A stretch of 34,660 nucleotides of DNA, taken from Hydrocurvibacter sp036169815 (GTDB taxonomy: Bacteria; Campylobacterota; Campylobacteria; Campylobacterales; Sulfurimonadaceae). The stretch lies in the NCBI GenBank assembly GCA_036169815.1, contig JAVHOA010000086.1:1-34660 (forward strand). The letters are read 5' to 3'. The notes below the pieces were generated by a model. It searched no databases and was not told the origin of the DNA. It saw nothing but the letters and a program-made list of their open reading frames with translations. Below, piece by piece: positions 8,596 through 16,523 of the stretch (the stretch's first letter is position 1; each line of letters begins with the position of its first letter). The position numbers were made by a program, and so were the translations under genes.

Positions 8596-9005
8596 AAGAG
8601 TTTGTTTTAGATAAAAATGAGTTGGGTATTTTGACAAAAGAGCTACTTACACTCTTACCAAAGGGCGGCGTTGTCATTTTACGCGGTGATCTTGCTGCTG
8701 GTAAAACCACTTTCGTTTCTGCTTTTGCCAAAGAGTTCGGGGTTAAAGAGAGCGTTACTTCGCCTACTTTTTCGCTCCAGCAGTGTTATGGAGAAAATAT
8801 TTTTCATTATGACATCTATAACCATGGGATTGAGCATTTTTTATCACTTGGAATGCTTGAAGAGCTTGAGCGCGATGGATACCATTTTGTAGAGTGGGGC
8901 GATGAAACTTTGCTAAATATTTTAAAAAGCGCAGCGATTCCCGTGCTTGTGATAGCGCTTGAAAAGTTAGAAGAAAAAAGATTATACAGGATTGAAGATG
9001 CATAG
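8592..9005 (+). CDS. tsaE: tRNA threonylcarbamoyladenosine (t6A) biosynthesis ATPase TsaE
   Basis: A 137-residue P-loop ATPase. The Walker A is GDLAAGKTT (32-40), followed by SVTSPTFS (54-61), the switch-like segment typical of TsaE, and HYDIYN and VEWGDE further on. TsaE works with TsaB and TsaD to attach threonylcarbamoyl to A37 of ANN-decoding tRNAs. Length is normal for the family. It overlaps trpD by four bases and lptB by eight, so expression is probably coupled. Confidence 0.93.
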   Translation: MKEFVLDKNELGILTKELLTLLPKGGVVILRGDLAAGKTTFVSAFAKEFGVKESVTSPTFSLQQCYGENIFHYDIYNHGIEHFLSLGMLEELERDGYHFVEWGDETLLNILKSAAIPVLVIALEKLEEKRLYRIEDA

Positions 9006-9720
9006 TTTAAAAGCCCAAAATCTGACCAAAAAGATCAAAACTTTAGAAATTGTGCGTGGAATGTCGCTTGAGGTAAAAAGTGGCGAGGTTGTAGGACTTC
9101 TAGGCCCCAATGGCGCTGGAAAAACAACCACATTTTATATGATTTGCGGACTTGTGGAAGCTAGTAGCGGTGAAGTGTTTTTTGATGGAGAAAATCTCTC
9201 ACAACTTCCCTTACATGTAAGGGCAAAAAAAGGGATCGGTTATCTTCCGCAAGAAGCTTCCATTTTTAAAGATTTGAGTGTTGAAGACAATCTGTTAGTG
9301 GCTGCACAAGCTTCAAAAATGAGTGAAAAAGAGCAAGAGGAGCGCATCAATGAACTGCTTGATATGTTTAACATCGAGCCGATTCGCTACCGTCAAGGGA
9401 TAAGTTTAAGTGGTGGAGAGCGTCGGCGTGTTGAGATTGCGCGTGCGCTTGTCAATAAACCAAAATTTTTGCTCCTCGATGAACCTTTTGCAGGCGTCGA
9501 TCCGATTGCCGTTTTGGATATTCAAAATGTTATCAAGCAACTGGTAAGTTATGATATTGGCGTGCTGATAACTGACCACAACGTCCGTGAAACGCTCGCT
9601 GTTTGTGACAGAGCGTATGTTATCAAATCAGGCGCACTCTTAGCGAGTGGAACCAGTGAAGAGATTAGTAAAAATGCGGATGTAAGAACACATTATCTTG
9701 GCGAGGATTTCAAGTTTTAG
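8998..9720 (+). CDS. lptB: LPS export ABC transporter ATP-binding protein LptB
   Basis: A 240-residue ATPase of the LptB2FG complex, which extracts lipopolysaccharide from the inner membrane and drives it to the outer membrane. Walker A is GPNGAGKTT (36-44), the Q-loop region is IGYLPQEASIFKDLSV, the ABC signature LSGGERRRVEIARAL, Walker B FLLLDEPFAGVDP and the H-loop ITDHNVRETL. GYLPQEASIF and DEPFAGVDPIAV are characteristic of LptB rather than of other ABC ATPases. I place the start at the ATG at 8998, with AGGA upstream, rather than the in-frame TTG at 8992. The gene overlaps the end of tsaE. A palindrome copy at 9211-9220 encodes LHV in a variable loop. Confidence 0.96.
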   Translation: MHSLKAQNLTKKIKTLEIVRGMSLEVKSGEVVGLLGPNGAGKTTTFYMICGLVEASSGEVFFDGENLSQLPLHVRAKKGIGYLPQEASIFKDLSVEDNLLVAAQASKMSEKEQEERINELLDMFNIEPIRYRQGISLSGGERRRVEIARALVNKPKFLLLDEPFAGVDPIAVLDIQNVIKQLVSYDIGVLITDHNVRETLAVCDRAYVIKSGALLASGTSEEISKNADVRTHYLGEDFKF

Positions 9721-9742
9721 GACTTGATTTTTTAAAAAATAG

Positions 9743-11014
9743 ATGGCTACTTTAAGAGTTACGCAAAGTGTTGAGACAAAAAATAAACTCTCAAACACTT
9801 TGCGCAACTGGCTACCTATTTTGCACTCAAGTTTGAGTGAGCTGGGCGAAGTGATGCAGCCTTTTATAGAGGCCAATCCTGTTGTGGAAGTGCAAAGTGG
9901 CTTTGAAGAGAGTTTTGAGGGCAAATTGCCAAGAAAGATTATCTCAAAGAGTGTTGCAAACTCACGAAGTGAACGCTTAGAAGCGCTTACTATCCAAAAA
10001 CGCTCCTTGTATGATGTGCTAGATATTCAGCTGCAAGCACCACTTTTTCCAACACCAATTTCTCAAAAAATAGCTCGTTTTGTTGTGGAAAATCTTGATG
10101 AAAATGGCTATTATGAAGGCGAAAGCGAGCAATTTTGTAAAAAAAATTCTATCACTTTGGATACGTTTGAGCGAGTACGAAAGCGTTTTATCCATGTCGA
10201 TCCCGTTGGAATTGGTGCAAAAGATCTCGCAGAGTCTTTTTTATTTCAGCTTGAAAATACACAAGTTAGCGATGGAGCCTATGCGCTTAGCGTGCAACTC
10301 ATCAACAATATGGCACAAATGCACACATTTTCTCAAGACCCTCATTACGCCGAAGCACTCAAAGTAATTAGCAGTTTTAAAAACCCTCCAGCCATTGAAT
10401 ATTTCGAGGATTCTATGCAGGTAATCCCTGATTTGATGATTTTTTTTGATGAGGAAAATGGTATTGAGGTCAAGCTCAATGATGCTTATTATCCCATCAT
10501 CACCATTGATACCGCTTATGGCGTTGCGCATGAGTTTATCTCCCAAAAGATCAAAGAAGCAAAAAGTCTTGTAGATGCGCTTGAGATGCGAAAAGCCACA
10601 CTGTATAAAGTAGGGCTGATGATTGTTGAGTACCAGTATCAGTTTTTTACAGGCGGCGACATCAAGCCGCTTACTCTCAAAACGCTAGCCGATGAGTTTG
10701 GGCACAACCCCTCAACGATTTCCCGTGCTATAGCAAACAAATATATTGCCTGCGATCGTGGAGTCTTTGCGATGAAAGAGTTTTTTACCACCGCCATTGA
10801 TGAAGACACCTCAAACTCTGCGATTAAAGAGTATCTCCAGCGCATTGTCAAAGAGGAATCCACTAAAAAACCATTAAGCGATATGAAACTTCTTGAAATG
10901 ATACAAGATAATTTTAAAGTCGTTATGGTGCGCCGTACTATTGCAAAATACAGAAAACAGCTCAATATCGCAGGTTCAAGTGAAAGAAAAAAACTCTACC
11001 AACTCGGCAGCTAA
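9743..11014 (+). CDS. rpoN: RNA polymerase sigma-54 factor RpoN
   Basis: A 423-residue sigma-54 factor. The N-terminal activator-interacting region (about 1-50, RVTQSVETKNKLSNTLRNWL) is followed by the core-binding domain, a helix-turn-helix region (ADEFGHNPSTISRAIANKYI, near 313-332) and the C-terminal RpoN box VRRTIAKYR (396-404). It directs transcription from -24/-12 promoters, which in Campylobacterota includes hook and basal-body flagellar genes with the FlgR activator. There is no clear Shine-Dalgarno before the ATG, and a 15-bp hairpin lies inside codons 7-21 (9762-9804). The next gene begins inside the rpoN 3' end. Following lptB by 22 bases is a common arrangement in bacteria. Confidence 0.97.
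   Translation: MATLRVTQSVETKNKLSNTLRNWLPILHSSLSELGEVMQPFIEANPVVEVQSGFEESFEGKLPRKIISKSVANSRSERLEALTIQKRSLYDVLDIQLQAPLFPTPISQKIARFVVENLDENGYYEGESEQFCKKNSITLDTFERVRKRFIHVDPVGIGAKDLAESFLFQLENTQVSDGAYALSVQLINNMAQMHTFSQDPHYAEALKVISSFKNPPAIEYFEDSMQVIPDLMIFFDEENGIEVKLNDAYYPIITIDTAYGVAHEFISQKIKEAKSLVDALEMRKATLYKVGLMIVEYQYQFFTGGDIKPLTLKTLADEFGHNPSTISRAIANKYIACDRGVFAMKEFFTTAIDEDTSNSAIKEYLQRIVKEESTKKPLSDMKLLEMIQDNFKVVMVRRTIAKYRKQLNIAGSSERKKLYQLGS
9762..9804 (+). promoter_or_regulatory. long hairpin inside the 5' end of the rpoN coding region
   Basis: The arm 9762-9776 (CGCAAAGTGTTGAGA) pairs with 9789-9804 (TCTCAAACACTTTGCG): 15 base pairs with a single bulged A and a 12-base A-rich loop. It starts 19 bases after the rpoN ATG. 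The pairing is seen directly; a role in translation or mRNA stability is a guess. Confidence 0.5.
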
Positions 11015-11780
11015 AGTCAAAAATCTTCTTGATGCCGAACTTATAAAACGCAACTCTGCTAGTGAGCTTACTCTTGAAAAACTCGATCCAATCATGGTGG
11101 CACATCGTTACAGGGATGAGAAAATCTCTCTTATTTGCGCTCTTTTTTCTTACGGGAATGTCAAGCAGATTGTAAAATTTTTAGATTCTCTTGATTTTTC
11201 GCTTATAGAAAATGGCTACCATAGTAGTGAAAAAGAGATTCAAGAGGCTTTGACAAATCACTATTATAGATTTCAAACAAGTGAAGATATTGTTGCACTA
11301 TTTATTGCCCTCAAACGGCTTGATGGGAGTTTGCAAGAGATTTTTAAAATCGGATATGCAAAGCAAAAAAGTGTACTTGATGGCCTTGACACACTTATAA
11401 CAACACTCAAAAACCTCAACCCGCACAGCTCAAGAGGGTATGATTTTTTGCTCTCACATGTACCAAGCAAGCCAAAAGGATCAGGCGCACTCAAACGCTG
11501 GATGATGTTTTTGCGCTGGATGGTTAGAAAAGATGCTATCGATATGGGGCTTTGGAGCGGTATTGATACAAAAGATCTACTTATTCCTCTTGATACGCAC
11601 ACCTTTCATGTCTCACAAAAACTGGGACTTTTAAGCCGTAAAACTTATGATTTACAAGCCGCAATAGAGCTTACATGTAAGCTCAAAGAGTTTGATGCAG
11701 TAGATCCGCTCAAGTATGATTTTGTGCTTTATAGGATTGGACAAGAGCGGGTTTTAGAGTCAAAACTCAGCGTTCTATAA
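10980..11780 (+). CDS. TIGR02757 (DUF2400) family protein
   Basis: About 266 residues. Family features include MVAHRYRDEKISLICALFSY, a central segment KPKGSGALKRWMMFLRWMVR with KDAIDMGLWSGI, and the C-terminal LIPLDTHTFHVSQKLGLLSR and DPLKYDFVLYRIGQ. The last parts resemble the helix-hairpin-helix/GPD fold of DNA glycosylases, but the biochemical role of this family is not established. I prefer the GTG at 10980, which has an AGG five bases upstream, over the in-frame TTG at 10941. The start lies 35 bases inside rpoN. The 3' end overlaps the convergent DUF167 gene by 14 bases, so no terminator separates them. An exact palindrome at 11671-11680 sits in an 18-bp perfect inverted repeat. Confidence 0.8.
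   Translation: MKEKNSTNSAAKVKNLLDAELIKRNSASELTLEKLDPIMVAHRYRDEKISLICALFSYGNVKQIVKFLDSLDFSLIENGYHSSEKEIQEALTNHYYRFQTSEDIVALFIALKRLDGSLQEIFKIGYAKQKSVLDGLDTLITTLKNLNPHSSRGYDFLLSHVPSKPKGSGALKRWMMFLRWMVRKDAIDMGLWSGIDTKDLLIPLDTHTFHVSQKLGLLSRKTYDLQAAIELTCKLKEFDAVDPLKYDFVLYRIGQERVLESKLSVL
11667..11684. repeat. 18-bp perfect palindrome containing TTACATGTAA
   Basis: GAGCTTACATGTAAGCTC is self-complementary over 18 bases, extending the window-wide palindrome core by four bases on each side. It is read in frame as ELTCKL within the TIGR02757 gene. Confidence 0.85.
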
Positions 11781-12069
11781 AGGATGGAAGTTGTTTTGGA
11801 TTTTTGAGGCGTAACTGTTTATTGACATTCATTCTTCCATAAACCACTTCGATTTCAGAAGCACCAATACCAAACTCTTTAGCCAAAAAACGAACCATGT
11901 AATCGGTTGCTTTACCTGCAACAGGCGCTTGAGTAACGCTAACTTTGAGCTGATTGCCTTTGACTTTTCCGATGAGATCACGCTTTGCACTAGGAGTACC
12001 CAAGATGTTAAGCACTAAAACATCACCCTCCCATTGATAAAAAATATTTGCTAAATTTTTGGATTTCAT
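11767..12069 (-). CDS. DUF167 (YggU) family protein
   Basis: A 100-residue protein matching the DUF167 pattern: VLNILGTPSAKRDLIGKVKG, LKVSVTQAPVAGKATDYMVR, FLAKEFGIGASEIEVVYGRM and a final NKQLRLKNP. The family is small, conserved and of unknown biochemical function. The gene faces the TIGR02757 gene and overlaps its 3' end by 14 bases. The 217 bases beyond its start (12070-12286) hold no gene I can support. They contain an AT-rich tract just before the diguanylate cyclase start. Confidence 0.85.
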   Translation of the reverse strand: MKSKNLANIFYQWEGDVLVLNILGTPSAKRDLIGKVKGNQLKVSVTQAPVAGKATDYMVRFLAKEFGIGASEIEVVYGRMNVNKQLRLKNPKQLPSFIER

Positions 12070-12286
12070 CTATCTTACCCTTTAAAGTGAAGAGGGAATT
12101 TTACCACAATTCAAAAGTTTCAAATCTTTATCATTGGAAGTTTTGTTTGCTTCTTTAGCACACAGAAGCTATAAAATTAAAGCAATTAAAGAGCGTGTAA
12201 GCGCGCCTAGCGTACCATTAGCGATAATAATTTAAAATAATACGTTCTTTGGTGTGATTTAAAAAATTGAAGAGCTTGGAGTAAAA

Positions 12287-13769
12287 ATGCTTACATGTAG
12301 CCGTTATAAAGTGTTGTGTTTCCCTCCGTTTTTATTGCTTCTTGCTCTTGGATATATCGCACTTAGTAAACTGAGCATTTACTTTGCGACGATGAGCGAG
12401 GGCATTTCTATTGTTTGGTTTCCAAATGGTTTTTTGCTTTTTCTTTTTTTAGTGCGCCCCATGCGCGAGTGGCTTTTGTATGCATCAGTCATCTTACCAT
12501 CTGAAATCATCGCATATACCCCGACATTTACATATTTACAGGCCTTGGAATTTGGGCTTATCAATCTTGGTGAGACAATGTTTGCAGCCATTATGATTCA
12601 AAAATTTTCCGATTCCCGACATAATTTTGAAAATATCCGCTACTTTCTTCTTTTTGTTATCGTTGCACTCACGCTTTCTCCGGCTTTAGGTGCGATTCTT
12701 GGTGCTGCTGTGTACCACGCTCAGATTGAAAGTCAAAACAACTTTCTTGCATTTTGGCGCATTTGGATGTTTGGTGATGCACTGGGTATTTTACTGTTTA
12801 CGCCTTTATTGGTGACACTGTATGAAAAGAAAAAGCAGTTTTTTTCAGATTCACATTTTTCTATAGAGTCTTTTATTATGATTCCTCTGACGCTTGCGCT
12901 TGCATTTTTTCTCTTTTCAAGCGATTTCAGCCCCAATCTCCTCCCATCAACCCCAATTATTTTTATACTTGCTTTGTTGTGGATTGGTTACCGCAGAGGA
13001 CTTGTAGAGAGCTTACTCATGAGTGTTCTTTTGAGCATGATTGCCATTTATTTTACAGCAGATCACAAAGGACCATTTGCAATATTTAATGCGGTTCAAA
13101 ATACACTCTATCTTCAAGAGTTTATTGCTGCTATGGTGACGATTACGCTTTTTTTTGGCGTTTTACTGCAACAAATCAATGAAAAAACTGCGCAGCTTAC
13201 CTTTCTTTCAAAAAATTTAGAAGATCAAGTTTTCAAAAAAACAAATGATCTACAACTTGCAAACCAAAAACTTTTTGAACTTGCTATAAAAGATTCGCTA
13301 ACGCATATTTATAATCGACGTTTTTTAGTAGAGCGTGCCGAGCAAGAAGTGAGCACAGCATTGCGTTACAACTCTGAGCTTTCTTTGATTATGTTTGATA
13401 TCGATTTTTTTTAAGACTATCAATGACACATACGGGCATCAAACGGGAGATACTGTGCTTGTAGCGCTTACGCAAGCGGTTAAAAACCGTATTCGTAATG
13501 ATGATATTTTTGCACGTATTGGAGGAGAAGAGTTTGTTGTTTTGATGCGAAATACCTCCTTACAAGAAGCCATTCTTCTAGCCACAGAGCTCAAAGAAAC
13601 AATCAGTACCTTACATGTAGATGCAAATAAACAAAGCGTGTCTTTTACTGCAAGTTTTGGAGTAGCAACCTTATTGCCTCGGTTCAAAGATTTTGAAACA
13701 CTCTTAAACCATGCTGATAAACTAATGTATCAAGCCAAAAGCGAGGGACGCAATCGCGTCATTTATTAG
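12287..13769 (+). pseudogene. MASE1-GGDEF diguanylate cyclase, frameshifted at a T8 run
   Basis: The first part (12287-13414) encodes about eight membrane segments with the MASE1 pattern (SEGISIVWFPNGFLLFLFLV, then WRIWMFGDALGILLFTPLL), a short coiled linker, and the start of a GGDEF domain ending MFDIDFF-stop. The second part, in the +1 frame from 13413, continues exactly as expected (KTINDTYGHQTGD, then ARIGGEEFVVLMR with the GGEEF active site) and ends at 13769. Removing one T from the run at 13405-13412 restores a protein of about 493 residues. The full product would make cyclic di-GMP in response to an unknown membrane signal. Possible explanations are a phase-variable tract, transcriptional slippage, a recent mutation or a sequencing error. 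The start ATG has GGAG upstream, and codons 2-5 contain the palindrome variant TTACATGTAG. Confidence 0.85.
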
Positions 13770-13779
13770 GGATTTTGCT

Positions 13780-13826
13780 CTTGAGGGGTGATCCTCAAGA
13801 AAGGACCTAAAAGTCGAATTTTAGGT
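13780..13826. terminator. two tandem hairpins between convergent genes
   Basis: CTTGAGG (13780-13786) pairs with CCTCAAG (13793-13799), and ACCTAAAA (13805-13812) pairs with TTTTAGGT (13819-13826). They fill most of the 67-base gap between the cyclase gene and the convergent gene ending at 13837. Neither has a long T tract directly after it, but paired stems in such a gap are most simply a two-way terminator. Confidence 0.6.
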
Positions 13827-13836
13827 TTACAAGGTA

Positions 13837-14622
13837 TTAATTTTCATTACTTATATAGATTTCTGCTGGTAAAAATTGGCTTTTAAAACCTCTTATATTT
13901 GGTGCCATTTTAAAGAAAAATGTGTTTGGATTGACGTTTTCTTCCGCTGTTTTAAAGCGCCATGGCTCAACCATGTGAATCGATATTTTATATGCCACAT
14001 AGCGTCTTCCTTTGTTGTCTTTTTGTACTTTTGCTAGAAAATAATCACTATCTTGTGTTTGGCCATTGTTATAAGAGATATGTTTGCTCCAAGACCAATT
14101 ATTATAATCATATTTTTCACCCACATACATGTAAACATCATCTGTCGTGATTGTATCAGGCACGAGAATATTTCCGTAAATGTACGCATCGGCCGTTACT
14201 TTGACTTTGTTTACACTGTCTGTAAACATATAGATATCAAAAGATTTTCCAGGTGTGAAGTTAATATAATCCTGAATAGGTGCTTGTTTGTCTGTATGAA
14301 TATCAAAAAAAGCTTTGTTCAATGTAATATCTGAAGTTGCAAGCTCTTTTTTTGGAAGCGGTTTTTCTGCAATTGGCTGCGCAAGTGCTGGTTGTTCCTC
14401 TACAATTGGTCGTTCTTTGTAGATAATTTTTTCGACTGGAACCTCTTTTTCGATGATAACAGTTTTCTCAATCACTTGCACCTCAGGTTTTTTAGGTGTG
14501 CAATCTTTAAATTCACAATCAAGCTCTTTGAAGCCTTGACTTGCCTTAAATTCGCTCCATGTTTGTTCTGCTGCAAAAAGCATAGAACAGAGTGCTACAG
14601 ATGTTAAAATCAGTTTTTTCAT
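13837..14622 (-). CDS. secreted protein of unknown function with a charged repeat linker
   Basis: About 261 residues. It has a clean signal peptide (MKKLILTSVALCSMLFAAEQ), a short segment with two cysteines (LDCEFKDCTPKKP), then a linker of alternating valine/isoleucine, glutamate and lysine (VIEKTVIIEKEVPVEKIIYK, about 46-65). A C-terminal domain of about 150 residues is rich in tyrosine and aromatic residues (VYMYVGEKYDYNNWSWSK). I do not recognise the C-terminal domain. The ATG at 14622 is chosen over 14634 because the GGAG ribosome site lies between them at the right distance. The linker resembles wall- or partner-contacting spacers of periplasmic proteins. The protein is probably periplasmic or surface exposed. 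A one-mismatch palindrome copy (14125-14134) lies inside. Confidence 0.75.
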   Translation of the reverse strand: MKKLILTSVALCSMLFAAEQTWSEFKASQGFKELDCEFKDCTPKKPEVQVIEKTVIIEKEVPVEKIIYKERPIVEEQPALAQPIAEKPLPKKELATSDITLNKAFFDIHTDKQAPIQDYINFTPGKSFDIYMFTDSVNKVKVTADAYIYGNILVPDTITTDDVYMYVGEKYDYNNWSWSKHISYNNGQTQDSDYFLAKVQKDNKGRRYVAYKISIHMVEPWRFKTAEENVNPNTFFFKMAPNIRGFKSQFLPAEIYISNEN

Positions 14623-14685
14623 AACTTGCTCCATTGGATTTTTTCTTTATTTTACCCGAAATATTTTTTAGTAATCTAAAAATGA

Positions 14686-14691
14686 TACAAT
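14686..14691 (+). promoter_or_regulatory. extended -10 box for nspC
   Basis: TACAAT preceded by TGA (TGATACAAT), about 31 bases before the nspC ATG, in the 99-base divergent spacer 14623-14721. Confidence 0.5.
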
Positions 14692-14721
14692 TTCGCAAAA
14701 TTTGAGTATAAAGTAGAAAAT

Positions 14722-15870
14722 ATGGATAATAATGCAATAAAAACTCCCTGTTATGTGTGTGAAGAGCAACTTTTAGAGAATAACTTAAAAATTTTACAAA
14801 GGGTACAGCAAGAGAGTGGGGCAAAGGTCATTTTGGCGCTCAAAGGGTTTGCGATGTGGTCCACTTTTGATCTCGTGAGCCAATACCTTCAAGGGTGTAC
14901 AGCAAGCGGTTTGCATGAAGCAAAACTTGCGCACCAAGAGTTTAAAAAGTTTGATGCAAGCAAAGAGATACACACCTATTCACCCGCTTTTAAAGAGGAA
15001 GATATACAAGAGATTGCCTCCATTTCAGATCATCTTGTTTTTAACTCGCCTTCGCAGCTTTTGCGTTTTAAAGAGCTAGTCTTACATGTAAATCCAAAAC
15101 TCTCCATCTCGCTTCGTGTCAATCCAGAGTTTTCCTCTTCGCCTGCGGATATGTACAATCCTTGTGGGCTTTATAGTCGTTTAGGAACGACGTTGGCAAA
15201 CTTTGATGCGTCACTTTTAGAGCATATAGACGGGCTCAATTTTCACGCACTTTGTGAGCAAAATGTAGATGCGCTTGAAGGAGTTTTGGCGGCGTTTGAA
15301 GAGAAGTTTGGAGCCTATATCGATGGGCTAAAGTATATCAATTTTGGCGGTGGGCACCATATCACTCGCGTTGATTATGATGTGGATCGTCTCATTGAGG
15401 TTATTCAAGCGTTTAAAGCAAAACACAATGGCATCGAAGTTTATTTAGAACCAGGAGAAGCGGTGGGTTGGCAAACGGGTTATTTGGTTGCAACAGTGCT
15501 AGATATCATGCACAATGGGATGGATATTGCCATCTTAGATACCTCCGCTGAGGCGCATATGCCTGATACTTTGGCGATGCCATACCGCGCGATAGTAAGA
15601 GGTTCTGGCGAGGCGGGTGAGAAAAAATATACCTACAGATTTGGCGGTAACACTTGTTTAGCTGGCGATATTATGGGAGATTACTCTTTTGATACACCCT
15701 TACATGTAGGACAAAAAATAATCTTTGAAGATCAGATTCACTATACTTTTGTGAAAAATACGACTTTTAATGGTATCAAACTCCCATCACTGGCAATTCT
15801 TCGAAAAGATGGAAAACTCGATATCATCAAAGAGTTTGGGTATGAAACGTATAGAGATAGACTCTCATAA
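14722..15870 (+). CDS. nspC: carboxynorspermidine decarboxylase
   Basis: A 382-residue PLP enzyme of the alanine racemase-fold decarboxylase group. The PLP lysine is expected at K41 in ILALKGFAMW. Other NspC hallmarks are GCTASGLHEAKLAHQEF, the MYNPCGLYSRLG segment, the phosphate-binding INFGGGHHITR and the EPGEAVGWQTGYL motif, plus a late LAGDIMGDYSF with the active-site aspartate. NspC decarboxylates carboxyspermidine or carboxynorspermidine in the aspartate-semialdehyde polyamine route that replaces SpeD/SpeE in many Campylobacterota. Its partner synthase is at 33328-34503 in this window, not adjacent. Palindrome copies at 15082 (exact) and 15700 (one end mismatch) both encode LHV. Confidence 0.94.
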   Translation: MDNNAIKTPCYVCEEQLLENNLKILQRVQQESGAKVILALKGFAMWSTFDLVSQYLQGCTASGLHEAKLAHQEFKKFDASKEIHTYSPAFKEEDIQEIASISDHLVFNSPSQLLRFKELVLHVNPKLSISLRVNPEFSSSPADMYNPCGLYSRLGTTLANFDASLLEHIDGLNFHALCEQNVDALEGVLAAFEEKFGAYIDGLKYINFGGGHHITRVDYDVDRLIEVIQAFKAKHNGIEVYLEPGEAVGWQTGYLVATVLDIMHNGMDIAILDTSAEAHMPDTLAMPYRAIVRGSGEAGEKKYTYRFGGNTCLAGDIMGDYSFDTPLHVGQKIIFEDQIHYTFVKNTTFNGIKLPSLAILRKDGKLDIIKEFGYETYRDRLS

Positions 15871-15962
15871 AATCTCTGCCTCAAATGAGGCTAGCTTGAG
15901 TCGCCCAAGTGGCGTAAACGTAGCTGATGGAGCTTTGCTTCAGCAGCGTATTAAGGATTAAT
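15871..15962 (+). other. structured spacer with three consecutive hairpins
   Basis: Between nspC and the methyltransferase gene, three stems follow each other: GCCTC/GAGGC (loop AAAT, from 15877), CGCC/GGCG (loop CAAGT, near 15902), and a longer imperfect stem around TAGCTGATGGAGC paired with GCTTCAGCAGC (about 15920-15952). No T tract follows, and the last stem ends just before the AGGA ribosome site of the next gene. It could be an mRNA processing or translation element, a REP-like repeat, or a small RNA. I do not recognise a known family. Confidence 0.45.
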
Positions 15963-16514
15963 ATGCAAGAAGATAAAGAGAGATGGAATATCCGTCATGT
16001 TGAAAAACCGATGCCCCAATATGTTGCACCAACCTTGCAAAAGTATATCAAAGAGGCTAGGGTTGGGCGTGCTTTAGATGTGGCGTGTGGAACAGGAAGA
16101 AACACCCACTTTTTGGCTGATCTTGGTTTTGAGGTGGATGCTATTGATCTTTCAGATTATGCACTCAGTTGTATCCGTGAAGATGCGAGTATTCAAAAGC
16201 AAGAAGTGGATTTAGATCACTACACTATTGATGGAACCTATGATCTTATCATCAATATCAACTACCTCAACCGCCGTTTAATGCCTCAGATGAGCGATGC
16301 CCTCAAAAAAGGTGGAGTCGTGATTTTTGAGACCTTTATACAAGCGCATGATGAACCCCAAAAAGGGAGTATGAACCCTGATTATCTTTTGCAGACGAAT
16401 GAACTTTTACGGGCTTTTGCAGAGTTGGATATTATTTACTATGAAGAAAAAAACATTATCAATCTGCGTGGAGAAGATGCAAGACTTGCTACTTTAGTGG
16501 CGAAAAAATCATAA
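15963..16514 (+). CDS. class I SAM-dependent methyltransferase (TehB-like)
   Basis: About 183 residues from the ATG at 15963, which has AGGA seven bases upstream; the upstream ATG at 15927 lies in a hairpin and adds unrelated residues. Motif I is LDVACGTGRNTHFLADLGFE, with the acidic residue of motif II in VDAIDLSDYAL and a motif IV-like LIININYLNRRL. The overall pattern (an N-terminal WN segment, GTGRNT and a short C-terminal half) resembles TehB and related small thiopurine/tellurite-type methyltransferases. The substrate is unknown. The gene follows nspC after a structured 92-base spacer and faces the metallopeptidase gene with a 9-base gap. Confidence 0.82.
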   Translation: MQEDKERWNIRHVEKPMPQYVAPTLQKYIKEARVGRALDVACGTGRNTHFLADLGFEVDAIDLSDYALSCIREDASIQKQEVDLDHYTIDGTYDLIININYLNRRLMPQMSDALKKGGVVIFETFIQAHDEPQKGSMNPDYLLQTNELLRAFAELDIIYYEEKNIINLRGEDARLATLVAKKS

Positions 16515-16523
16515 AAAAACGAC

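Noticed and set aside
11455..11463. CACATGTAC as a palindrome copy
   Set aside because: Shares only ACATGTA with the family and lacks the TTA/TAA ends; within chance.
15770..15961. Frame running from inside nspC through the hairpin spacer
   Set aside because: Most of it overlaps nspC in another frame, there is no ribosome site, and the spacer portion is better explained by RNA pairing. The protein-like tail could still be checked for copies elsewhere.
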